This document shows positions 1-11,027 of a stretch of 64,000 nucleotides of DNA, piece after piece. Source of the stretch: Phycicoccus duodecadis (GTDB taxonomy: Bacteria > Actinomycetota > Actinomycetes > Actinomycetales > Dermatophilaceae); contig NZ_PJNE01000001.1 of the NCBI RefSeq assembly GCF_002846495.1, positions 3,100,001-3,164,000 of the forward strand, read 5' to 3'. The notes under the pieces were generated by a model. It did no database searches. It was given only the letters and a program-made list of their open reading frames with translations, and was not told where the DNA came from. Within the stretch, counting starts at the first letter, position 1, and each line of letters opens with the position of its first letter. Position numbers and translations under genes: made by a program.

Positions 1-1
1 C

Positions 2-799
<798 letters not shown>

Positions 800-828
800 C
801 CCGGGTCGACCCGCGGTCGAGCCCCGAC

Positions 829-861
829 ACGACGCCCCGCCGGATGCCGGCGGGGCGTCGT
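829..861. terminator. Perfect 15-bp hairpin between convergent genes
   Basis: Arms ACGACGCCCCGCCGG (829-843) and its exact complement (847-861) enclose a three-base loop. It lies between the clpX stop and the end of the convergent operon, so it probably terminates one or both transcripts. There is no T tract, as is usual in actinobacteria. Confidence 0.7.
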
Positions 862-866
862 CGGCA

Positions 867-1388
867 TCAGGCCCGGCGGCCCGCCGCAGCGCGCAGCAGG
901 GCCGCGGTCCCGGCGACGGCCAGCAGGGCCACGGCGCCCACCCACGGGCCCCAGCCCACGGGCGTGCGCGAGGCCAGGAGCCCCAGGGCCGCACACCCGC
1001 CGCCGAGAGCGGCAAGCACACCCGTCTGGCGCGCCCACCGGGCGGCGGTGGAGCGGGGGAGCATCGCCCCCGGCGGCCAGGCCGCCAGCAGCGACAGCGC
1101 CAGGTGCGTGACGAGCAGCAGGGTGGCGCCGAGCGCTGCCAGCGACCAGTCGGTGACCGAGGCCGGTACCGTGCGCGAGGTTGCCAGCACCAGCGCCTGC
1201 AGCGCGAGCAGTACCAGCGCGCCCCACGACGCCGGGGCGAGCAGGGCCCAGACGGTGGCCCCGGCGAGCAGGGGGCCGGCGATCTTCAGCGCCCCGGGGA
1301 GCTCGGCCATGGCCACGAGCAGGACCAGCACGTCGCTGGCCACCACGGTGCCGCGGGCCAGCCGGCGCCAGAGCGTCGCCGGGATCAT
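867..1388 (-). CDS. Integral membrane protein of the MoxR/DUF58 operon
   Basis: A 173-residue protein with four or five hydrophobic segments (for example VVASDVLVLLVAMAELP and LLLVTHLALSLLAAWP), so it should be an integral membrane protein. No catalytic motif is visible and no named family is recognised. The start was chosen at 1388 because its ATG overlaps the stop of the upstream DUF58 gene (ATGA), which implies translational coupling. A longer reading from 1535 would run deep into that gene. It is the last gene of the operon and probably works with the MoxR and DUF58 proteins in the envelope. Confidence 0.75.
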   Translation of the reverse strand: MIPATLWRRLARGTVVASDVLVLLVAMAELPGALKIAGPLLAGATVWALLAPASWGALVLLALQALVLATSRTVPASVTDWSLAALGATLLLVTHLALSLLAAWPPGAMLPRSTAARWARQTGVLAALGGGCAALGLLASRTPVGWGPWVGAVALLAVAGTAALLRAAAGRRA

Positions 1389-2724
1389 CGGCCCACCGCC
1401 GTGGAGCGCCGGCGCCGGCCGAGGCCGCGCAGTACGGCGTCGAGCGACCCGGCCCCCTGCCACGGCACCACCGGGACGCCGGCCGCTGCGCAGCGCCGCA
1501 CCTCGCGCTCGCGGTCGAGCAGCCGCAGCCGCCACACCAGCCGGGCGAGCCGCGGGTCCCCGATGCCGGTCGCGGCCATCGCGTCCTCGGCGGAGACGCC
1601 GGTGCCGGCCAGCGCGGCCGGGAGGGTGTCGACGACGAGGACGACGTGCCCGCTGCGCGCCAGGCGCACGGCCTGGCCGAGCGGGCCGACCGAGACCAGC
1701 CCCGACAGGAGCACCACGACCGCCCCCGGCGAGACGGCCCGGGCCAGCTGGGCCTGGAGCAGCCGTTCCTCGGCCAGGGTCCCGCGGGCCGGCTCGGCAC
1801 GCCCCAGACCGACCAGGACGCGCGCCAGCTGATGGTGGCCGCCCACGGCCGGCACCTCGACCAGGCCGCCACCGCCGAGTACCGACAGCCCCACGCGGTC
1901 ACCCGTCGAGAGGTAGTGGGCCGCCACCGCACCCGCGGCCTCCACGGCCACGTCGAGGCTGGTCAGGCGCCCACGGGCGACGTCGCGGTGCCCGAGGTCG
2001 CGCACGGCGTCGACGACGACCTGCACCTCGGCGTCCTCGTCGGCGTAGGTGGTCGTCACGTGCAGGGCGCCGGTGCGCAGCGACACCGGCCAGTGGATGC
2101 GGCGCAGCCGGTCGCCGGTGCGGAAGGGGCGGATGTCGGCGAGCTCGGTACCGCCGCCGGGACGGGTGGAGCGGTGCTGACCCACCAGGCCGACCGGGTG
2201 CGGCAGGGCGGCCCGGGAGGTGAAGTCACCGGGCCTCGGGACGACCACCAGGGTCTCGGTGTGCTGCTCGGGCCAGCTCCACACGAACGAGCCGAGGTCA
2301 CCGACCGCTGCGACCTGCGCGGGCCCCATCCGCCGCACCCCCCAGCGGGCGGGGCGCACGCCGACTGCCACCGGCACCGCCGTGCCGTCGCCCCTCGCGG
2401 TGCCCACGACGTGCCCGTGGGCGGGGGTGGTCTCGGTCCAGCGGTCGGCGGGCAGGTGGGCCAGCACCTCGCGCAGGCCGGCGACGGGCTCGACGTCGAC
2501 CCGCCAGGTCAGGCTCTCGCCCTCGTGCACCGGGCCACCCTCGAGCCGGCTGCGGGCGGTGGGCGCGGTGCGGGGGGCGGTGAGCACCGACCACAGGGCG
2601 ACCCCGAGCAGCGGGACCCCCAGCACCGCCACGTCGCCCCGGCGCAGGCCCGTCCCGATGACGAGCAGCGCCAGCCCGACGGCGGCGGCCCGGCCGAACG
2701 CCCGGGTGGGGCGCCAGCCGCCGT

Positions 2725-2728
<4 letters not shown>
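1385..2728 (-). CDS. DUF58 domain protein (MoxR partner)
   Basis: A 447-residue protein with two N-terminal membrane segments (about residues 10-50), then a soluble region with the DUF58 signature around FRTGDRLRRIHWP and the following ALHVTTTYADEDAEV strand. DUF58 proteins have a von Willebrand A-like fold and accompany MoxR-type AAA+ ATPases, with proposed roles in assembling or activating envelope complexes. The GTG start at 2728 overlaps the stop of the moxR gene (GTGA). The ATGA junction at its own end couples it to the next membrane protein. The exact function is unknown. Confidence 0.88.
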
Positions 2729-3686
<958 letters not shown>

Positions 3687-3690
<4 letters not shown>

Positions 3691-4196
3691 GGGTTCTCCT
3701 TCGGACGGGACGGGTCGGCCGGGGTGGGGCCGGGCTGGGTGGTGCTGGAACGGGTGGCGCCGGGGGAGAGGGCCTCCAGCTCGGTCACGAGCCGCTCGAC
3801 CTCCTCGAGCGAGGTGGGTCGCGGGGGCGCCGCCAGGTACGTGGCGAGCGGGCCGGGCGGGACGCCGTGGGGCGCGCGGTCGTCGGCGATGCGGGTGACG
3901 ATGTCGTGGAGGCGCTCGGAGGCGCCGGTGTCGCGGGGCTCGGGCTGCAGCGTGCGGCGCAGCGTCGCGATGCCGGGCTCGGGCGGTACGTCGTCGGCGC
4001 GGCGCGGGAACCAGGCCCAGTCGACGTCGTCACGGCGGACGAGCACCGGCACCAGGGCGATCAGCGCGACCCCGACCGCAGCCGCGGCGAGCGCCTGGAG
4101 GACGACCGGCCCGCGGACCAGGGTCAGGAGGACGACCAGGACGACGGCCCCCGCGGCGAGTCCGGCGCGCGCCCGCGGGCTCGGGAGGTCAGCCAC
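3687..4196 (-). CDS. Two-TM membrane protein in MoxR operon
   Basis: A 169-residue protein starting with a short cytoplasmic stretch, two adjacent membrane segments (LAAGAVVLVVLLTLV and LAAAAVGVALIALVPVLV), then a charged C-terminal half of about 100 residues that should be cytoplasmic. No named family is recognised. The GTG start at 4196 overlaps the stop of the DUF4129 gene by eight bases, and its own stop overlaps the moxR start. The position suggests it anchors or regulates the MoxR complex, but this is an inference from context only. Confidence 0.75.
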
Positions 4197-4935
4197 GGCG
4201 CACGCCCGCCTCCCGCGCGGGAGCCAGCTGGGCGTCGAGCGCGCGCAGGGCGTCCTCGGCCCGGGTGCGGTCGTCCTCGGTGAGGGGGTGGTGCGACCAG
4301 CTCGCCTCGCGGTAGAGGGCGGCGAGCGCGTGCAGGGCGCCGGCATCCACCACGTAGCGCCCGAGCGCCGCGACGGTGGTCTCGGTGGACGTGCGCGAGG
4401 GCGGCATCGGCAGGCCGGCGTCGCGCAGGCTCGCCTCGAGGCGGGTCCAGGCCGCGACGATGCCCTCGGCCGGGCTGCCGCCCGACAGGGCGGCCAGGCG
4501 TCCGGAGGCGTCGGAGGCGACGGTGGCCGCCACCCGGTCGACGTCCGGCCCGGCCGTGGCGTCGCCCACGACCACGCCCCGGTCGCGGTAGGCGTCGAGC
4601 AGCTGACGGGCGACCAGGGCCAGCAGGAAGAGCACCGCGACGCCCAGCAGGACTGCAGTGCCGTAGCCGAGGACGGCGTCGAGCAGGCCGCCGTCGCGGC
4701 GGGTGCCGGTGAACGGCGGCGCGTTGATCTGCGACTGCGGTGCCTGCGAGTCGTCCAGCGGGGCGGTGGGGTCGTTCGTGAAGGTGGCCGTGGGGCTCGA
4801 GATGACCCGGGCGGGGAGTGGCACGGCGGAGGCCCAGACGACGAGGAGGACCGTGACCGTCCCCACCGCCGTGACGACGGCCCCACGGCCGAGCGGGAGC
4901 GCGCGACGGGAGAGCACGGACACACCCAAGCACAC
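4189..4935 (-). CDS. DUF4129 domain protein
   Basis: First gene of the MoxR operon. It has an N-terminal membrane segment (VVTAVGTVTVLLVVWASAVP), an extracytoplasmic loop of about 55 residues, a second membrane segment (AVLLGVAVLFLLALVARQLL), and a cytoplasmic DUF4129 domain ending in the characteristic ALYREASWSHHPLTEDD segment. DUF4129 is often found at the C-terminus of transglutaminase-like proteins in the same kind of operon; here it stands alone. The start is uncertain: in-frame GTG codons lie at 4968, 4935, 4923 and 4917, none with a clear ribosome binding site. 4935 keeps it clear of the divergent gene. Confidence 0.8.
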   Translation of the reverse strand: MCLGVSVLSRRALPLGRGAVVTAVGTVTVLLVVWASAVPLPARVISSPTATFTNDPTAPLDDSQAPQSQINAPPFTGTRRDGGLLDAVLGYGTAVLLGVAVLFLLALVARQLLDAYRDRGVVVGDATAGPDVDRVAATVASDASGRLAALSGGSPAEGIVAAWTRLEASLRDAGLPMPPSRTSTETTVAALGRYVVDAGALHALAALYREASWSHHPLTEDDRTRAEDALRALDAQLAPAREAGVRRG

Positions 4936-4965
4936 CCGGTGATGGCATCGGGAGCCGGTTGGCGT

Positions 4966-4971
4966 CACGAT
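4966..4971 (+). promoter_or_regulatory. Putative -10 (CACGAT) for leaderless start at 4978
   Basis: CACGAT lies exactly six bases before the GTG at 4978, the spacing seen at several other starts in this window where TANNNT precedes the start codon. The hexamer is weaker than those and no good -35 is seen. Confidence 0.35.
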
Positions 4972-4977
4972 GGGGCC

Positions 4978-5655
4978 GTGGCGACCACCTTCCGCCTGCG
5001 TGCGGGTGACACCGGCCCCGTCCAGCAGTCACCCGTGACGTGTGGCTCGGCGTGCCTGACGGTGGCCCGGATGCTGGTCGACCCCGTCTTCGCGTCCTGG
5101 GTCCGCACCGGCGAGCCGCACCCGCCGGGCTCGCCCGCCGGGTCGACCCCGGCCGAGCGCTTCGCCGCCTACGAGCGGGTGGTGATGCGGCGCACCAACG
5201 GGCTGCTGGCCGGGCGGCACCGACTCAACCTCCCGTGGCCGCGGGCCCTCGGCACCCCGCCCTGGGGGGCCAAGCACGAGCTCGAGTACGGCGCGTCCCG
5301 CGCGGGCACCGAGTACGTCCTCGACACGGTGCGCGGCCTCGACGAGTACGCCCTGGTCGAGGCCTTCGACCGGCTCGTCGACTGCGTGGCCGACGGTGAG
5401 CCGGGCCTGCTCTACATCGGCTCGCGGCTCCTGCCCCGCCACGTGGTGCTGGTGCTGCCCGGCGACGGGGACCGGATGCTCGACGTCTACGACCCCGGCA
5501 CCGGGCGGGTCGACCACCTGCGGCGCGACGCCCTGGTGCAGCACCGCATGGGGCTGTCGGGCTGGGACGTGCCGTGGGTCGCGGTGCGCCCGAACGGTCT
5601 TCGGCGGGTCGAGACGCGGGAGCGGGCGGTGGCGCCGAGCCCCGCCCCGGCCTGA
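4978..5655 (+). CDS. Papain-like cysteine peptidase-fold protein (C39-like), hypothetical
   Basis: A 225-residue protein without signal peptide or membrane segment. The N-terminal QQSPVTCGSACLTVARML has the Gln…Cys arrangement of papain-fold and C39-like peptidases. A later HVVLVLPG strand supplies a candidate His, and DVYDPGTG supplies a candidate Asp, giving a plausible Cys-His-Asp triad. It is transcribed divergently from the MoxR/DUF58/DUF4129 operon, so a link to that system is possible. Peptidase activity is inferred from motif order only; it might act as a transglutaminase-like or inactive protein. The GTG start fits a leaderless transcript. A long palindrome follows the stop. Confidence 0.7.
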   Translation: MATTFRLRAGDTGPVQQSPVTCGSACLTVARMLVDPVFASWVRTGEPHPPGSPAGSTPAERFAAYERVVMRRTNGLLAGRHRLNLPWPRALGTPPWGAKHELEYGASRAGTEYVLDTVRGLDEYALVEAFDRLVDCVADGEPGLLYIGSRLLPRHVVLVLPGDGDRMLDVYDPGTGRVDHLRRDALVQHRMGLSGWDVPWVAVRPNGLRRVETRERAVAPSPAPA

Positions 5656-5667
5656 CCCGACATCCCC

Positions 5668-5754
5668 ACTTTTTCGCCCGGTGCTGGAACCTTCACCATC
5701 GCCGCGGAACCGTTGCGCGGCGAGGGTGAACCTTCCCGCACGGGGAGAAAAAGT
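5668..5754. repeat. Long imperfect palindrome between convergent genes
   Basis: An 87-base imperfect inverted repeat. The outer arms ACTTTTTC (5668-5675) and GAAAAAGT (5747-5754) match exactly. The inner arms match at most positions, including TTCACC/GGTGAA and TCGCCGCG/CGCGGCGA, around a short loop near 5708-5715. It fills the gap between the convergent papain-like gene and valS. It could be a bidirectional terminator, but its length, flanking A/T tracts and near-complete symmetry also resemble a dispersed palindromic repeat. Confidence 0.75.
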
Positions 5755-5765
5755 TGGAGCGGGGG

Positions 5766-8396
5766 TCAGGCGGTGGGCTTGGCGACCGGCACCAGCTCGA
5801 CGTCGCGGGCCGCCACCTCGTCACCGGCGGCGAGGTCGAGGGTCCCGGTGAGCTTGCCGGCGGCGCGCAGGTCGGCCTCGGCCGCCCGCACGTGATCGAG
5901 CGCGGCCTCGGGCCCCACGATGGTCAGCGTCGGCACCTCGGCCCGCATCCCGACCTTGGCCTCGGACTTGGCCTTGCGCACCACGGCCAGGGCCGCGCCG
6001 ACGGACCCGAGCAGCGCCGGGTCGCCGCCACCGGGGACCTCGTCGACGGTGGGCCACGCCGCGCGGTGCACCGAGCCGTCGTGGGTCCACGACCAGACCT
6101 CCTCGGTGACGTAGGGCAGCACCGGAGCGAGCAGGCGCAGCACGACGTCGAGCGAGATCCGCAGGGTCGCACGCGCACTGGCGGCCGCGGCATCGCCCTG
6201 CGCCCCGTACGCACGGTCCTTGACCAGCTCGAGGTAGTCGTCGCAGAACGCCCAGAACCACTGCTCGGTGACCTCGAGGGCCCGGGTGAAGTCCCACGCC
6301 TCGAAGCCCGCCGTCGCCTTGGCCACGACGTCGCGCAGCCCGGTGAGCAGCGAGCGGTCGATGGGCTGGGTCACCAGCGCGGCGAGCTCGCCGTCGACGT
6401 CGCCGAACGAGAGGGCGAACTTGCTCGCGTTGAGGACCTTGATGGCCAGGCGGCGCCCGACCTTGATCTGCCCGACGTCGTAGGCGGCGTCGGTGCCGAG
6501 GCGCCCGCTGGCGGCCCAGTAGCGCACGGCATCCGCGCTGTGCTCCTTGAGCAGGTCCTCGGGCGTCACGACGTTGCCCTTGGACTTGCTCATCTTCTTG
6601 CGGTCGGGGTCGAGGATCCAGCCGCTGATGGCGGCGTCGGTCCAGGGCACGGTGCCGTGCTCGAAGTGCGCGCGCACGACCGTCGAGAACAGCCAGGTAC
6701 GGATGATGTCGTGGCCTTGGGGGCGCACGTCGAAGGGGAAGACCTTCTCGAACAGCGGGTCGGTCCCCGTGCCCGCGGCGTCGCGCCAGCCGGCGGCGAT
6801 CTGCGGGCTGAGCGAGGAGGTGGCCCAGGTGTCGAGGACGTCGGGGTCGCCCACGAAGCCGCCGGGCTCGCCGCGCTGCGTCTCGTCGTAGCCGGCGGGC
6901 GGGTTGGCGGCCGGGTCGACGGGCAGCTCGGCCTCGGAGGGCACGATCGGGTGGGCGTAGTCGGGCTCGCCGTCGGCGTCCAGGGGGTACCAGACCGGGA
7001 TCGGCACGCCGAAGAAGCGCTGGCGCGAGACCAGCCAGTCGCCGTTGAGGCCACTCACCCAGTTCGTGTAGCGCGAGCGCATGAACCCCGGGTGGAAGTC
7101 GATCTCGTCGCCGCGCGCCACCAGGGCCGCGTTGAGTTCGACGTCGCGGCCACCGTTGCGGATGTACCACTGGCGCGAGGTCACGATCTCGAGGGGCTTC
7201 TCGCCGCGCTCGTAGAAGTTGGCCTTGCGCTGGGTGGGCTTGGGCTCGCCGTCGAGGTCGCCGGACTCGCGCAGCGCCGTGACGACGGCCTCGCGGGCAC
7301 CGAACGCCGTCCTGCCGGCCAGGCCCTCGGCGTAGAGCGCCTCGCCCGGGGTGCCGGCGAGCCATGACGGCACCTCCGACTGCACCCGGCCGGTGCGGGT
7401 GATGACCGAGCGGGTGGGCAGCCGCAGCTCGCGCCACCACAGCACGTCGGTGAGGTCGCCGAAGGTGCAGCACATCGCGATGCCCGCACCCTTGTCGATC
7501 TCGGCGGCGGGGTGCGCGAGCACGGGCACCTCGACCCCGAACAGCGGCGTGCGCACCGTGGTGCCGAAGAGCGGCTGGTAGCGCTCGTCGTCGGGGTGGG
7601 CGATGAGGGCCACGCAGCTGGGGATGAGCTCGGGGCGGGTGGTCTCGATGTACACGGGGCCGTCGGCGCCGTGGAACGCGACCCGGTGGTAGGCGCCGGG
7701 GTAGTCGCGGGCCTCGAGCTCGGCCTGGGCCACGGCGGTCTGGAAGGTGACGTCCCACAGCCCGGGCGCCTCGGCCTGGTAGGCCTCGCCGCGGGCCAGG
7801 TTGCGCAGGAACGCCTGCTGCGCGGTGGCCCGCGAGTGGTCGTCGATGGTGCGGTAGGTGATCGACCAGTCGTAGCTGTGCCCGATCCGCCGGAAGAGCG
7901 ACTCGAAGGCCTCCTCGTCGCGCACCGTCAGCTCGTCGCAGAGCTCGATGAAGTTCTGCCGCGACACCGGCGTCTCGTCGGCCGCCTTGGTGCTCCTGGC
8001 GTCGCCGCGGAACGGCGGCTCGAACGCGGGGTCGTGGTGCAGCGTGGCGTCGCCGCGCACGCCGTAGTAGTTCTGCACCCGCTTCTCGGTGGGGAGCCCG
8101 TTGTCGTCCCAGCCGATCGGGTAGAAGACGTTGAAGCCGGCCATCCGCTTGTAGCGCGCCATGCAGTCGGTGTGGGTGTAGCTGAAGACGTGGCCCATGT
8201 GCAGCGAGCCGCTGGCGGTCGGCGGCGGGGTGTCGATGGAGAACACCGCCGAACGCGGGCCGGCCAGTGCGGCCGCACGGTCGAAGGCGTAGGTGCCCTG
8301 CTCCTGCCATACCGCGGCCCACTTGTCCTCGAGGCCGTCGAGCGACGGTCGGTCCGGGACGGAGGCAGCGAGGGATGGGGAGAGGTGCTCGGTCAT
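5766..8396 (-). CDS. valS: Valyl-tRNA synthetase
   Basis: An 876-residue class I aminoacyl-tRNA synthetase that charges tRNA-Val with valine. The ATP-binding HIGH motif appears as HMGH in [15 protein letters not shown], and the KMSKS motif is intact in [10 protein letters not shown] large editing (CP1) insertion lies between them, and a C-terminal coiled-coil-like arm with [10 protein letters not shown] follows the anticodon domain. The ATG at 8396 is preferred to 8405 because a GGGAGG sits nine bases upstream of it but directly against the earlier ATG. It stands alone on the reverse strand, with the end of the type VII secretion genes behind it. Confidence 0.97.
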   Translation of the reverse strand: MTEHLSPSLAASVPDRPSLDGLEDKWAAVWQEQGTYAFDRAAALAGPRSAVFSIDTPPPTASGSLHMGHVFSYTHTDCMARYKRMAGFNVFYPIGWDDNGLPTEKRVQNYYGVRGDATLHHDPAFEPPFRGDARSTKAADETPVSRQNFIELCDELTVRDEEAFESLFRRIGHSYDWSITYRTIDDHSRATAQQAFLRNLARGEAYQAEAPGLWDVTFQTAVAQAELEARDYPGAYHRVAFHGADGPVYIETTRPELIPSCVALIAHPDDERYQPLFGTTVRTPLFGVEVPVLAHPAAEIDKGAGIAMCCTFGDLTDVLWWRELRLPTRSVITRTGRVQSEVPSWLAGTPGEALYAEGLAGRTAFGAREAVVTALRESGDLDGEPKPTQRKANFYERGEKPLEIVTSRQWYIRNGGRDVELNAALVARGDEIDFHPGFMRSRYTNWVSGLNGDWLVSRQRFFGVPIPVWYPLDADGEPDYAHPIVPSEAELPVDPAANPPAGYDETQRGEPGGFVGDPDVLDTWATSSLSPQIAAGWRDAAGTGTDPLFEKVFPFDVRPQGHDIIRTWLFSTVVRAHFEHGTVPWTDAAISGWILDPDRKKMSKSKGNVVTPEDLLKEHSADAVRYWAASGRLGTDAAYDVGQIKVGRRLAIKVLNASKFALSFGDVDGELAALVTQPIDRSLLTGLRDVVAKATAGFEAWDFTRALEVTEQWFWAFCDDYLELVKDRAYGAQGDAAAASARATLRISLDVVLRLLAPVLPYVTEEVWSWTHDGSVHRAAWPTVDEVPGGGDPALLGSVGAALAVVRKAKSEAKVGMRAEVPTLTIVGPEAALDHVRAAEADLRAAGKLTGTLDLAAGDEVAARDVELVPVAKPTA

Positions 8397-8439
8397 GCCG
8401 CACATCCTCCCAGACGGTGGGGCCGCGGCTCATCCGGGT

Positions 8440-9696
8440 TCAGGCGGTCGGACGCCGCCGCTGGAGTCGCACCAGGGCCAGCCCGAGCAGGAGGCTGGTC
8501 CCCGCCACGGCCACCCACAGCACCTGGCGCCGGTCGGCCGCCAGCGGGTCGGGCTCCTCGCCCACGGCGACCCGGCGGGAGACCGCCCGGGGCGATGCGG
8601 TGGGGGTCGCACCGGGCAGCAGTGGTCCGGCGACTCCGGCGTCGAGGACGGCGGTGAGCGCCTCGACCGGCTGCACCAGGCCCCATCCGACGGCGTCGTC
8701 GCGGGCGTCGCGGCGCTCGCGGGCGGCGGTGGCCTCGAGCCGGTGGGCCCAGCCGCGGGGCCCTTCGGCCGGGAACCGCTGCGCGAGGAGGGCGGCGGCG
8801 GCCGAGACGTAGCCGGTGGCGTAGCTGGTGGAGCCGTCGTCGGCGCTGAGGTAGCAGTCGCCCCACGCGCCGAAGGTGGTCAGCACGTCGACGCCCGGCG
8901 CCGCGACGTCGACCTGCTCACCGCGCACCGACGTCCTGGCGACCGTGTCGTCGGCGTCGGTGGCGGCGACCCCGAGCGCGTCGCGGTAGCCCGCCGGGTA
9001 GCGCACGCCGGTGACCGGGAGCGAGTCCTCGGCCGTGGCGGTGCCGGCGGACGCCACGACGAGGGCGCCCCGGGAGGTCGCCGTGGCCACCGCCGCGGCC
9101 AGCCGCGGGTCGTCGCGGGTGGTGCTGAGCGAGACGTTGATGACCTTCGCGCCCTGGTCGGCCGCCCACACGATGGCCTCGGCGAGGGTTCCGGCGTCGG
9201 CGTCGGCGGCCCGGTCATCCTGCTCGTCGGGGACCACCTTGACCGGAAGGATCGTCGCGCGCTTGGCCAGGCCCTGCACCCCGGAGCGGGAGGCGAGGGG
9301 GCGGGCGGCGATGATGCCGGCCACGGCGGTGCCGTGCAGGCGCTTGTCGGTGGTGGCCGAGCCCCCGACAAAGCTGCGCCCCGGCAGGACCGACCCCTTC
9401 GGGAAGTGCGCGTTCGCCGCCGCCACGCCGCTGTCGACGACCGCGACGGTGACGCCCCGCCCCGTGGCCAACGGCCAGGCGCGGGTGGCTGCCAGCCGGA
9501 TGAGGCCGGCCGGGGTGTCGGCGACGTACTGGGTGCGGCCCTCCTCACAGGCCTCGCCCGCGGCGGGCGGCGCCGCGCCGGGGACCCCGGCCCGAGCGGC
9601 CGGGACGGGGGACGCCGCGGCGGGGAGGGCGGTGCCCGCCGCGAGCGCCGCGACCACGGGAACCAGGGCCACCAGGGCCCGGCGCCGACCGCTCAC
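8440..9696 (-). CDS. mycP: Type VII secretion mycosin protease (MycP), divergent active site
   Basis: A 418-residue subtilisin-family (S8) protease with a signal peptide (ALVALVPVVAALAAGTALPAAA), a protease domain, and a C-terminal membrane anchor (VAVAGTSLLLGLALVRL). Catalytic Asp is in VAVVDSGV, His in LHGTAVAG and Ser in GSTSYATGYVSAA. Mycosins are needed for ESX-type secretion and are held in the outer face of the membrane. Unusually, the segment that normally carries the oxyanion-hole Asn (AAGN) reads SAGTAT here. The GTG start overlaps the eccB stop (GTGA), so it is the last gene of the eccD-eccB-mycP operon. A second mycosin lies 4 kb away. Confidence 0.9.
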   Translation of the reverse strand: MSGRRRALVALVPVVAALAAGTALPAAASPVPAARAGVPGAAPPAAGEACEEGRTQYVADTPAGLIRLAATRAWPLATGRGVTVAVVDSGVAAANAHFPKGSVLPGRSFVGGSATTDKRLHGTAVAGIIAARPLASRSGVQGLAKRATILPVKVVPDEQDDRAADADAGTLAEAIVWAADQGAKVINVSLSTTRDDPRLAAAVATATSRGALVVASAGTATAEDSLPVTGVRYPAGYRDALGVAATDADDTVARTSVRGEQVDVAAPGVDVLTTFGAWGDCYLSADDGSTSYATGYVSAAAALLAQRFPAEGPRGWAHRLEATAARERRDARDDAVGWGLVQPVEALTAVLDAGVAGPLLPGATPTASPRAVSRRVAVGEEPDPLAADRRQVLWVAVAGTSLLLGLALVRLQRRRPTA

Positions 9697-11024
9697 GACT
9701 GTCCGCTGACGATCGTCCCGGCGGCCGCCGTGCCGAGCGACGGCCCGGAGCGGAACAGCTCGGCCCACGCCTGGGGCACCGGGACGACGTCGTCGGGCCG
9801 GTAGCCGAGGCGGGCGAGCACCTCCTTGTCGGGGGAGTCGATGGCGTAGGCGGTGGCGGTCTGGTCGATCGCCAGCACCGGACCCTTGCCGAGGACCTGC
9901 CCGGTGACGGCTCGGACGAGCGCGCCCGAGCCGGTGTCGACGGTGGTGCGGCCGCGCTCGGAGGCCGGCGGCTGGTCGACGACCGTGGTGAGGGTGACCT
10001 CGGGCGGGGTGCCGGCGGCCGCGGTCAGGGTGAGGCACGGGGTGGTCTCGAGGCCGGTCGGCAGGGCCTCGGGCCACTCGCGGGGGGCGATCTGCTGCGG
10101 GCTGACCTGGAGGCGGGCGATCTGGGCGGCCTGCACCGGGATCTCGGTGGACGAGGCGCCCGACCCCAGGCGGTACATCGCGAGGGCGACGTCGGGCAGC
10201 GGTTCGAGGTCGCCGCGCGGGGTGACCACGTAGTGGCGTCCGTCGCTGTCGAGCTTGAGGACCGAGCCGACGGTGGCCCCGGCCGGCAGCCCGGGCAGCG
10301 GCTTGCCGAGGTCGTCGACCGAGAGCGGGCCCAGCGCCGGGCCCTCGGGCACCAGGTTGAGCCAGGTGGCGGGCGCCTCGATGGGTGGGCGGCCGTCGAG
10401 GCGGAGTGCGACCGCCACCGCCGAGACGTTGCGGGCGGCCACCGGGTAGCGGAGGTTCCCGGCGACGACGAAGGTCTTCCCGGCCGCGCGGACCAGCACC
10501 GCGGCATCGGTGGCCGGGCGCCCGGCGCGCTGCGGGCCCACGGCGGTGGAGACCTGGCCCCCGGTGCCGAGGCACGAGAGCCATCCGCTGTCGACGAGCC
10601 GGTCGCGCGGGGTCAGCGAGTCGGGCGCCCCCAGGATGCCGAGGGTCGGCCCGCGCTTGATGTCGGCGAGCTCCTCGTCGGGGACCGCGACGACCTTGAA
10701 CTTGTCGGCCGGGATGAGCAGGCGGGCACTGGTGGTGTTGACGACCGGGTGCAGCACGCTCTTGATGGAGACGTAGCGAGCGCCGCTGTCCTCGGCGATG
10801 ACGAGCCGCTCGTTCTTCCAGTCGTCCGGCAGCGACGAGCGCAGCCAGCCGAAGGCCATGCTGCCGAGCACCAGCACGACCGAGAGCGCCAGACCGCCGA
10901 CGACCGCCCGCAGCGGCCGGTCGGGCTCGACCTCGCGGCCGCCCGGGGCGCCGCTGACGAAGGCGGTGGTGAGGCGTCGCCGGCTGAACGACTGGGCCTC
11001 GACGAGGTCCTTCTTGGTGGCCAT
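9693..11024 (-). CDS. eccB: Type VII secretion core protein EccB
   Basis: A 443-residue EccB-family protein. A short cytoplasmic N-terminus (MATKKDLVEAQSFSRRRL, the family's hallmark opening) is followed by one membrane segment (VVGGLALSVVLVLGSMAFGWL, about residues 40-60) and a long extracytoplasmic domain. In mycobacterial ESX systems EccB forms the core membrane complex with EccC, EccD and EccE, its domain dimerising outside the membrane. It lies three bases after eccD and overlaps mycP by four bases. The length is near the family's usual 450-500. Assignment is firm; system type is not named. Confidence 0.93.
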   Translation of the reverse strand: MATKKDLVEAQSFSRRRLTTAFVSGAPGGREVEPDRPLRAVVGGLALSVVLVLGSMAFGWLRSSLPDDWKNERLVIAEDSGARYVSIKSVLHPVVNTTSARLLIPADKFKVVAVPDEELADIKRGPTLGILGAPDSLTPRDRLVDSGWLSCLGTGGQVSTAVGPQRAGRPATDAAVLVRAAGKTFVVAGNLRYPVAARNVSAVAVALRLDGRPPIEAPATWLNLVPEGPALGPLSVDDLGKPLPGLPAGATVGSVLKLDSDGRHYVVTPRGDLEPLPDVALAMYRLGSGASSTEIPVQAAQIARLQVSPQQIAPREWPEALPTGLETTPCLTLTAAAGTPPEVTLTTVVDQPPASERGRTTVDTGSGALVRAVTGQVLGKGPVLAIDQTATAYAIDSPDKEVLARLGYRPDDVVPVPQAWAELFRSGPSLGTAAAGTIVSGQS

Positions 11025-11027
11025 GGC

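Noticed and set aside
5396-5851. Forward frame through the palindrome as an extension of the papain-like gene
   Set aside because: The papain-like gene stops at 5655 in its own frame; similar peptides from both strands are explained by the palindrome.
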